Positions 57,382 to 64,000 of a stretch of 64,000 nucleotides of DNA are shown here, in pieces. Location: assembly GCA_964624235.1 (NCBI GenBank), contig CAZUXY010000001.1:124001-188000 (forward strand). The letters are read 5' to 3'. This DNA is from CAZUXY01 sp964624235. GTDB lineage: Bacteria; Spirochaetota; UBA4802; UBA5368. The notes under the pieces are model-generated. The model was not told the origin of the DNA. It saw nothing but the letters and a program-made list of their open reading frames with translations, and did not search any database. A program made the position numbers and the translations under genes. Position 1 is the stretch's first letter. Every line of letters begins with the position of its first letter.

Positions 57382-59106
57382 TTATACCATACTTAAGTGT
57401 TTGTATTTCGGCAAATAACGTACCGCCGGTTTGAACGCGTCTCTTCTGAAAGGTTCGGCAAGCACCTTCTCCCCTCCCTCGATAACGGCGTTTATCACCA
57501 CCGGTTTACCGCATTTTACCGCCTCCTGAACCACATCCTTGACCTCTTTATAATCCTCTACCTTGAAGCCTACGGCTCCCATATCACGGGCAAGCTGGGC
57601 GTAATCAGGATTGGTGGGAAGGTTAACGCCGACGTACCGGTTTTGAAAGAAATCGATCTGGTTCTTTTTCTCAGCACCCCATTCCAGATTGTTGAATACC
57701 ACCGCAATGACGGGTATATTTTCCCTTACCGCGGTCATCACTTCACTGAGACCGCTGATACCCCATGCTCCGTCACCCTGCAACGCAAAAACCGGCTTAT
57801 CGGGCGCTCCCACCTTTGCGCCGATGGCGGCACCGTAAGCAAACCCGCAGTTTCCCCAGCTGAGCGCAGCGATATGCTGACGGGGGCCGTTGAACTTGAG
57901 ATAGCTGTTGCAGATGGAACAGTTGTTTCCGATATCAGTCGCCACCAGGGATCCCGCCGGCATGGCTTCCGACAGTTCTTTTATGAACCTTCTGGGATGC
58001 ATGAGCTTATTGGTTGAAGATGACCATTTGTCCAGTTCATCCTTCCAGGCCTCTTTCTCTTTCTGAACGTCCTTGAGTCTGGACTCGTCACTCTTCCTTT
58101 CAGGTGCAATTTCCTTTATTGCAGAAAGCAGCTGATGGGCAAACTGTTTTGCATCCGCCATTATTCCCAGATCGGTTTTTTTGGAAAGACCGAACTGCGA
58201 CGCATCGATATCGACCTGTATTATTTTTGCGTTCTTGGGCCAGTAATCGAAGTCATATTGCGGTAAAGTTCCAAAGGGCCCCAGACGGGTTCCCAGGGCC
58301 AGTACCAGATCGGATTTGACTATGGTTCTCATTGCTGCTTTGGATCCGCAATACCCGATAGGTCCCACCGCCAGCGCATGATCGGCCGGAAAACTGTCGT
58401 TATGCAAATAGGTGTTTACCACCGGGGCGGTGAGGTATTCGGCAAGGGCTCTGGTTTCATCATGCGCATTTGACATAGAAACCCCTCCTCCCGCGAGGAT
58501 TACGGGATACTTCGCCTTTAAAAGTATCTCGGCCGCCGTCCTGATCTGGTCCACCGATCCCGGTCCGTAGACAACATCTTCCGTGGGATATATGTCATCA
58601 TTGACTTCACCGTAAAAATAATCCCTGGGGATGTTCAATTGCGCCGGCCCACCGAGCAGCTTCGACATATAAAAACATCGTCGTGCCAATTCGGCCATTC
58701 GTTCAGGCCTGTTGACTCTGACCTGATACTTGGTACACTTTTCAAACCAGGGCATCTGGTCCAGTTCCTGGAAGCCGCCCTTACCCAGACCCATACTGCC
58801 CGTTTCAGGGGTAATGGCTATGACCGGAGAATGGGCCCAGAATGCCGCCGTTATAGCAGAAATAAAATTGGCCGCACCTGGACCGTTCTGTGCAATACAT
58901 ACTTGAGGTTTACCGGTAACACGGGCATATCCGTCCGCCGCGTGGGCGGCCGCCTGTTCATGAGCAACCATTACAAATCGTATCCCCGCATCGGGAAACA
59001 GATCAAGGGCATCCATAAAGGCGCTTCCAACTATTCCGAAGACATTAGTAATCCCTTCAGCTACAAGAGTCTCAACTAGTGCCTCAGAGGGTGTCATTTT
59101 CGGCAT
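57382..59106 (-). CDS. xsc: Sulfoacetaldehyde acetyltransferase (TPP-dependent)
   Basis: Phosphorolytic cleavage of sulfoacetaldehyde: sulfoacetaldehyde + phosphate gives acetyl phosphate + sulfite, needing thiamine diphosphate and Mg2+. The N-terminus MTPSEALVETLVAEGITNVF, GIVGSAFMDALDLFP, VAHEQAAAHAADGYARVTG (TPP Glu at 50) and LNIPRDYFYGE match the Xsc family more closely than acetolactate synthase. The TPP-Mg motif GDGAWGISGLSEV is near 440, ending in FNNLEWGAEKKNQ, which is characteristic of Xsc. The ATG at 59106 has AAGGAGG 8 nt upstream. The protein is 574 residues. ackA follows. An operator-like palindrome lies about 90-125 bp upstream of the start. Confidence 0.92.
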   Translation of the reverse strand: MPKMTPSEALVETLVAEGITNVFGIVGSAFMDALDLFPDAGIRFVMVAHEQAAAHAADGYARVTGKPQVCIAQNGPGAANFISAITAAFWAHSPVIAITPETGSMGLGKGGFQELDQMPWFEKCTKYQVRVNRPERMAELARRCFYMSKLLGGPAQLNIPRDYFYGEVNDDIYPTEDVVYGPGSVDQIRTAAEILLKAKYPVILAGGGVSMSNAHDETRALAEYLTAPVVNTYLHNDSFPADHALAVGPIGYCGSKAAMRTIVKSDLVLALGTRLGPFGTLPQYDFDYWPKNAKIIQVDIDASQFGLSKKTDLGIMADAKQFAHQLLSAIKEIAPERKSDESRLKDVQKEKEAWKDELDKWSSSTNKLMHPRRFIKELSEAMPAGSLVATDIGNNCSICNSYLKFNGPRQHIAALSWGNCGFAYGAAIGAKVGAPDKPVFALQGDGAWGISGLSEVMTAVRENIPVIAVVFNNLEWGAEKKNQIDFFQNRYVGVNLPTNPDYAQLARDMGAVGFKVEDYKEVKDVVQEAVKCGKPVVINAVIEGGEKVLAEPFRRDAFKPAVRYLPKYKHLSMV

Positions 59107-59480
59107 AATATACACCTCCTTATCCTTTTAAAATATGATTTATGCATAGTGCACAAGAACACCGCTGCATGAGCTTTTACAATTTACACCTGCTTTAATG
59201 AATATAATTCATATAATGAATTATATTCATTTTGATGTCAACATTTTTTCAAAGTAATTATGTTACTGCGCCCTGATAAATATAAAGTATATTTCGCAGT
59301 TTTCACTTTCATTAACCCAAAACAGAAAAAGTACCTGACACCTAATATCCGGTACTCTGATCTCGTGGATTTTTTGATTGACGGTATTTATGTAGGCCAT
59401 AGAACTGCAAATTTTGTGCTATACTGTCTTTATCAAATCATATGACCTGGTTTGTTGTCTACACATAAGAGGACGTCTGG
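59107..59480. other. Divergent control region of xsc and the FAD/Fe-S gene
   Basis: 374 bp between the two starts. It contains the inverted repeat at 59197-59231. The remainder is A+T rich; a 61-codon open frame at 59260-59445 on the plus strand has no ribosome site and no recognised sequence. A TATACT at 59420 lacks a matching -35 box. AGAGGA precedes the rightward ATG. Confidence 0.6.
59197..59231. promoter_or_regulatory. Perfect 16+16 bp inverted repeat, likely operator
   Basis: AATGAATATAATTCAT (59197-59212) and its exact complement ATGAATTATATTCATT (59216-59231) flank a 3-bp spacer. Each arm is itself nearly a palindrome (GAATATAATTC), so a pair of dyad sites for a dimeric regulator is suggested. 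It lies 91-125 bp before xsc and 250 bp before the divergent gene. An AT-only stem of this kind is a poor terminator. No regulator gene is next to it. Confidence 0.65.
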
Positions 59481-62400
59481 ATGATGAAAAAAGATTTTAA
59501 GTTCAGGGAAATTCCATATAACTATACGTCGTTTTCCGACCGTGAAATAATACTCAAATATTACGATGAAGAAACCCTTGGAATTCTGGATTCACTGCGC
59601 AGCAAGCGGATCACCGGCAGGAGCGCAAAGCTGCTGTTCGAGGTGATCGGTGATATTTTTATTATTGAAAGAAACCCCTATATTTACAATGACCTTCTGG
59701 AAAACAGGAAAAAACGTAATCGTCTGAGAAAACTGCATAACGCCCGTCTGGATATCATTGAACAAGGCGCAAACGGCAATACCCTGGTGTTGAAAGTGGT
59801 GGGAAAAACCCGCACCCTCGATAATAAATTCTTTGAAAGTTTTCCCCACGAAAAAAAATTCAGAGATAAAACCTGCAAGGCACTGAAAGCTGTAACATCA
59901 ATCAATAACATTCATTTTACCGCATTTCATAAAGTATCCCATGCCACCGATTCATCAGACTGGCGTGTGGAATATCCTGCCGTTATAGTATATCCCGACT
60001 CTGCAGATGAAATACCCGGACTTGTCCACGCGGCAAAAAAACTTGGCCTCTCGATCATACCAAGGGGTGGCGGTACGGGACTTACCGGTGGCGCTGTGCC
60101 GGTACGTAAAAATACCATGATCATTAATACTGAAAAACTCAACCGTATAGGGACTATCGATACAGTAACGGAAAACGGCATAACATTCCCTGTCATCAGT
60201 ATGGAAGCCGGAGCAGTTACTGAAGAGGTAATCGACCACTGCCATGAAAAGGGATACATATTCGCAACCGACCCCACATCCGCATGGGCATCTACTATTG
60301 GTGGGAACATCGCTGAAAACGCCGGTGGAAAAAAATGTGTAATCTGGGGAACGGCCATTGATAACATATATTCCTTCAGAATAGTGAACGCACAGGGTCA
60401 ACTGCTGGAGGTTAAACGACAAAACCATCCCTATCGCAAGATCCTTCCTGATGATGCGGTTTCTTTTGACGTAAACCTGATTACCGGACGTAAGCAACAG
60501 AGGCTGAAATCGGTTCACCTCAACGGTACCGATATAAGAAAAAAGGGACTGGGCAAGGACATCACAAACAAATCACTTAAAGGAACGCCGGGGATACAGA
60601 AAGAAGGAGGCGATGGTATAATCGTATCGGCGACCTTTGTATTGTACCAGCCCTTTGCCTTCTGTAGAACCGTCTGCCTGGAGTTTTTCGGCAATAATCT
60701 CATTAATGCATCCAGGGCTATAGTTGATATCAAGAATAATTTCGAAAATAATAATGAAGTATTCCTTACCGCACTTGAACATTTTGATGAAAAGTACGTA
60801 CATGCGGTAAATTACCGAAATAAATCCAACCGGAACGAGATTCCAAAGGCGGTTCTGTTGATTGATATCGAGTCAAATAATAATGACATGCTTGATATCG
60901 CGGCGAAAAACATCATCTCGCTGGTTGAAAAATACAACACTGAAGCTGTTACAGCCGGTGATGACAAGGAACGCGAACTGTTCTGGAAAGACAGGAAGAA
61001 TCTCGGTGCCATTGCAAAACACACCAATGCATTCAAACTCAATGAAGACATCGTTATCCCTATGGATAAGCTTCCCGATTTCGCCGATTTCATTGAAAAG
61101 CTCAATCTTCAAAAAGAACTGGAAAATAATATCGGAATTCTTGAAAACCTGAAGGACTATCTGCTTGAACTACGCGTGAAACAGAACGAGCATTTCGGTA
61201 ACATCAGAATAGATTCATTCCTTGATTTACTGGAAAACAAAAAAACTGAATATCTTGAATTCCTCGAAAACCTGGATAATTCCTGCCGGATATTGAAGGT
61301 TTTTCCAAACAACGGCGATAAAGACAAAACCGTCTTCAAGATGATCCAGGATGGAGAGCTTTCTGTATCCTTCGATGAAGACGTAATGCGGCAATTTATA
61401 CGGATGTTTCACGGTTATGACGAAATACTGGAACGTTTTCAAGATATCACGAGCGAGGAAGCTAAAAGAAAAATAATCATCGCTACCCACATGCATGCGG
61501 GCGACGGCAATGTACATGTGAATATCCCGGTTCATTCAAATGACTATATAATGATGCAGGAAGCAGATGAAACGGCGGGTATAGTGATGAAAAAGACCGT
61601 GGATCTCGGCGGGGTGATATCAGGAGAACACGGCATCGGACTCACCAAACTAAGGTTCATCGGCCAGGATGTCCTTGACGGCTATGCCGAATACAAGCGG
61701 GAAAATGACCCTGAAAACCTTTTTAATCCGGGGAAACTCACCTTAGATTTCCCGCTGCACAGGATATACACTCCATCTTTCAATCTCCTTGAACTGGAAG
61801 CCTTTATCCTGAAAGCAACCGATCTGGAAAAACTCTCCATGTCCATCGCGTCATGCGTACGCTGCGGAAAGTGCAAGTCCGTATGTAACACCCATTACGC
61901 CGGAGGAACGATGTTTTATAATCCCAGGAACAAGATCCTCGGGGTAGGGCTCATTATTGAGGCAGTACTTTACGATGCTCAGACATCGAATTCCCTTTCT
62001 TTTCGTAATTTCAGAAAACTGCAGGAGATCTCAGACCATTGCACCATGTGCCATAAATGCCAAGTGCCATGCCCGGTCAAAATTGACTTTGGCAACATTA
62101 CCCTTACCATAAAAGAGCTGATGGTACACAGGAGAAAATCCAAGTTCAAGCTGGTCACATGGGTGACGCTTTTTTACCTCAGGAGGAAGGGTTTCTATAT
62201 AAACAAAGTTTTTCGTTTGGGATTACTGAGACTGGGATATACCGCCCAGAGGGCCGGCTACATTATGCACCGACCCTTTAAAAGGATCACCGCATCGCTG
62301 TTACCCGGCATCAATGCTTTTCTTAACAGTAAACTTCCCAGAACGGGCAACAAGTCGGTTAGAGAACTGTTCGGCCTCAAAGGCAGCAACACGTTTTTTG

Positions 62401-63197
62401 CATTCGAAAACCATGATCTACCTGTTAAGAAAAGTGTGTTCTATTTCCCGGGCTGCGGTTCCGAAAGAATGTTCCCTGAAATCAGCCTGGCGGTCCTTGC
62501 GCTGCTTTACAATGCCGGTATACGAGTGGTTATACCGCCCGAATACCTGTGCTGCGGATATCCTTTACTTGCAAACGGCAGGGTCGAACAGTCCGATATC
62601 AAGAGCTTTGAAAACCGCGTAATACTGCACAGGGTCGCAGACATCATCGGATATATGGATATAAGCAGTGTCATTGTCTCATGCGGCACCTGTTACGAAA
62701 TGCTGGAAAAATACGAAGTCGGTAATATCTTCAACGGTGCGGAACTCATCGATATTAACGAATTTCTCGCTAGAGAAAAACTGTATGTTATTGACGGGCA
62801 GGAAAAATCACCGCTGGTTTATCACGACCCCTGCCATACCCCGCTGAGACACATGGGTTACGAAGCGGCTTTTCACAACCTGTTTGGCCGTACCCCCGTT
62901 TTGATTCCAAATTGCTGCGGTGAAGGGGGTACTCTGGCGCTTTCTACACCTGAAATATCAAACCTTTTGCGCGAAAGGAAGAGAATGAATATTATTTCCA
63001 GGGCGGTTCCCACACGCGCCAACATCCTCACCACATGTCCAAGCTGTGTACAGGGGCTGTCAAAAACAAACGGGCACCCCCATTTTGCCGGCAAATCGCT
63101 GACGGTGTACTTTGCCGAACGTGTACTTGGTAAACACTGGAACAAAGAATTTCTTTCTAAGGCTACACAGGGTGGTGTCGAGCGGATGATATTCTAG
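59481..63197 (+). CDS. DUF3683/FAD-binding/Fe-S oxidoreductase (GlcD-GlcF-type fusion)
   Basis: A 1238-residue oxidoreductase. Residues 1-100 match the DUF3683 start (REIPYNYTSFSDREI). The FAD-binding type-4 (GlcD/VAO) domain (about 165-330) has PRGGGTGLTGGAVPV and GGNIAENAGGKKC; the FAD-oxidase C-terminal part includes THMHAGDGNVHVNIPVH and GVISGEHGIGL. Two 4Fe-4S clusters (CVRCGKCKSVC near 792, CTMCHKCQVPCP near 854) are followed by CCG repeats (PGCGSERM, CCGYPLL, HDPCHTP, NCCGEGG) as in GlcF/LldE/HdrB proteins. The family oxidises 2-hydroxyacids such as D-lactate or glycolate, passing electrons to a membrane or flavoprotein acceptor. AGAGGA precedes the ATG. Divergent to xsc. Confidence 0.92.
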   Translation: MMKKDFKFREIPYNYTSFSDREIILKYYDEETLGILDSLRSKRITGRSAKLLFEVIGDIFIIERNPYIYNDLLENRKKRNRLRKLHNARLDIIEQGANGNTLVLKVVGKTRTLDNKFFESFPHEKKFRDKTCKALKAVTSINNIHFTAFHKVSHATDSSDWRVEYPAVIVYPDSADEIPGLVHAAKKLGLSIIPRGGGTGLTGGAVPVRKNTMIINTEKLNRIGTIDTVTENGITFPVISMEAGAVTEEVIDHCHEKGYIFATDPTSAWASTIGGNIAENAGGKKCVIWGTAIDNIYSFRIVNAQGQLLEVKRQNHPYRKILPDDAVSFDVNLITGRKQQRLKSVHLNGTDIRKKGLGKDITNKSLKGTPGIQKEGGDGIIVSATFVLYQPFAFCRTVCLEFFGNNLINASRAIVDIKNNFENNNEVFLTALEHFDEKYVHAVNYRNKSNRNEIPKAVLLIDIESNNNDMLDIAAKNIISLVEKYNTEAVTAGDDKERELFWKDRKNLGAIAKHTNAFKLNEDIVIPMDKLPDFADFIEKLNLQKELENNIGILENLKDYLLELRVKQNEHFGNIRIDSFLDLLENKKTEYLEFLENLDNSCRILKVFPNNGDKDKTVFKMIQDGELSVSFDEDVMRQFIRMFHGYDEILERFQDITSEEAKRKIIIATHMHAGDGNVHVNIPVHSNDYIMMQEADETAGIVMKKTVDLGGVISGEHGIGLTKLRFIGQDVLDGYAEYKRENDPENLFNPGKLTLDFPLHRIYTPSFNLLELEAFILKATDLEKLSMSIASCVRCGKCKSVCNTHYAGGTMFYNPRNKILGVGLIIEAVLYDAQTSNSLSFRNFRKLQEISDHCTMCHKCQVPCPVKIDFGNITLTIKELMVHRRKSKFKLVTWVTLFYLRRKGFYINKVFRLGLLRLGYTAQRAGYIMHRPFKRITASLLPGINAFLNSKLPRTGNKSVRELFGLKGSNTFFAFENHDLPVKKSVFYFPGCGSERMFPEISLAVLALLYNAGIRVVIPPEYLCCGYPLLANGRVEQSDIKSFENRVILHRVADIIGYMDISSVIVSCGTCYEMLEKYEVGNIFNGAELIDINEFLAREKLYVIDGQEKSPLVYHDPCHTPLRHMGYEAAFHNLFGRTPVLIPNCCGEGGTLALSTPEISNLLRERKRMNIISRAVPTRANILTTCPSCVQGLSKTNGHPHFAGKSLTVYFAERVLGKHWNKEFLSKATQGGVERMIF

Positions 63198-63407
63198 TAC
63201 TGTTCCCTTACCGGTTTCAGTTATTACAGACAGAAATTATTTCCCTGGTTAAGGGCTCCTCTTCCTCGACTATGAAGGTCAGAACTTCATCCTGATATTT
63301 AAAGCCAACAGCGTTTCATCATCAGACGATACCACAGCATATTCACGCAACCCTGTCGCTGATCCATGTCGGCACAGGGTTGCGTCTGGAAATAAGTAAC
63401 GGGCTTT

Positions 63408-64000
63408 CTATCGAAGCGCTTCCTTGGAAAACAGCGAATCTCTAAGCGGCATATTATAATCAACTGCTTTTATTATCAGTTCGGTCCGTCCTTTGCCGTC
63501 TCCCTGATGCATAACCGCTATGAAAGGAGTTAAAATCCCCTTAATTCTTTTTACATCATGGTTTTCAAGGTACTTGTGCAGTGATCCGTTCTTGTATATG
63601 TCAATACGCACAACGAAATAATCGGATTTTCTTACATACAGAATTGATTTTTCATAAACCCACTTACTTTGCTTCTTGACCGCCTGTACCATGTAACAAT
63701 CCGCACCGACCGCACTGCCGTCTCCAAGATATTTGTACTCATATCCATCAAGTTCCCTTGTTTCCAGGTCCTCATAGTAAAAATGGGAATTAACAAAGGG
63801 CTTGTCCTTATCGTCAGATATTATCCTTTTGACCTTCCCTGATGAAAGCATCAGCCACTGATCATCGTCTCTGCCCTTGTACGAATGGGTCAGCAGTTTA
63901 ATCCTGGTGGGTTTGGTGAAAGAAATGAGTATCCGGTCGTTTCCACCTTGCTTTTTTGTCAGCATTTCCAGTTCTTTGACAGTGGTTCTTCCTCCCTTGA
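63408..64000 (-). CDS. Outer-membrane lipoprotein-sorting protein, LolA-like (N-terminus outside window)
   Basis: Partial protein: the open frame continues upstream of the ATG at 63965 to the right edge, with KGGRTTVKELE before MLTKKQGGNDRILISF, so the true start is outside. The visible 197 residues match the LolA-like lipoprotein-sorting family (PF17131 type), with repeats of strand pairs (RDDDQWLMLSSGKVKRI, YLGDGSAVGADCYMVQAV). Members are often encoded next to an MMPL/RND transporter; none is visible here. It converges with the FAD/Fe-S gene, with 210 bp between. Confidence 0.75.
   Translation of the reverse strand, partial: KGGRTTVKELEMLTKKQGGNDRILISFTKPTRIKLLTHSYKGRDDDQWLMLSSGKVKRIISDDKDKPFVNSHFYYEDLETRELDGYEYKYLGDGSAVGADCYMVQAVKKQSKWVYEKSILYVRKSDYFVVRIDIYKNGSLHKYLENHDVKRIKGILTPFIAVMHQGDGKGRTELIIKAVDYNMPLRDSLFSKEALR

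Noticed and set aside
57382..59106. Acetolactate synthase call for the TPP enzyme
   Set aside because: The N-terminal MTPSEALVETL stretch, PRDYFYGE and NNLEWGAEKKNQ match sulfoacetaldehyde acetyltransferase; there is no small subunit or other branched-chain gene nearby.
59260..59445. 61-codon open frame in the xsc control region
   Set aside because: No ribosome binding site or family match; it lies in an A+T-rich regulatory gap.
1..64000. tRNA, rRNA, CRISPR arrays, riboswitches or prophage genes
   Set aside because: Reading the intergenic regions on both strands gave no cloverleaf-like sequence, regularly spaced repeats, recognisable riboswitch core or phage/integrase genes.

Overview
The window is a gene-dense stretch (roughly 50 protein genes) from a diderm bacterium. 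Outer-membrane logic is visible throughout: a predicted beta-barrel protein (17308-18129), LolA/LolB-like lipoprotein-handling proteins, lipoproteins with lipoboxes, a bactofilin and a LysM/M23 cell-wall hydrolase. No 16S rRNA or other taxonomic marker is present, so the lineage is inferred. The RicT-metG pairing, the SpoIIE-type response regulator, the rimP-nusA-infB-rbfA-truB-rpsO-pnp-M16 order and several large unrecognised proteins fit Spirochaetota or a similar poorly cultured phylum, but this is not proven. I see no tRNA, rRNA, CRISPR array or intact insertion sequence.

Layout. 1-3944: a very large protein, cut by the left edge, fusing a GH13 alpha-amylase-type enzyme to a GT5 glycogen/starch synthase. 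4324-6809: a membrane diguanylate cyclase translationally coupled to a GAF histidine kinase. 6810-7449: a gene-poor gap with a possible IS110 remnant. 7450-12228: cyclophilin-like protein, holB, ricT, metG and a YfcE-type phosphodiesterase. 12230-13862: parA-parB. 13973-17091: an overlapping pair of unrecognised genes. 17308-23852: a beta-barrel protein, an esterase overlapping purM, an orphan gene, a REC-SpoIIE phosphatase and a YugP-type metalloprotease. 24204-26922: a TPR lipoprotein and a LolB/DUF4292-like lipoprotein behind a promoter with a dyad. 26894-28767: an acetyltransferase and a GT4 glycosyltransferase. 29059-31079: a secernin-type C69 peptidase and a metallo-beta-lactamase-fold hydrolase. 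31093-36384: glyS, M23/LysM peptidase, bactofilin and M16 peptidase. 36396-44716: the conserved translation/RNA operon, read leftwards from rimP to pnp and into the M16 gene.

44892-64000 is more accessory: a TPR protein, methylglyoxal synthase, an L,D-transpeptidase, two flavin enzymes (an Old Yellow Enzyme/2,4-dienoyl-CoA reductase type and a nitronate monooxygenase/FabK type), an orphan gene, a Tat-exported amidohydrolase, an SGNH hydrolase and an NAD-dependent epimerase-like enzyme. The most interesting part is the right end. There, sulfoacetaldehyde acetyltransferase (xsc) and acetate kinase (ackA) lie together, which would turn sulfoacetaldehyde plus phosphate into sulfite and acetyl phosphate and then acetate plus ATP. 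A perfect 16+16 bp inverted repeat lies between xsc and a divergent 1238-residue DUF3683/FAD/Fe-S 2-hydroxyacid-dehydrogenase-type protein. This suggests a regulated organosulfonate-dissimilation locus. The step that would supply sulfoacetaldehyde is not in the window. The right edge cuts a LolA-like lipoprotein-sorting protein.
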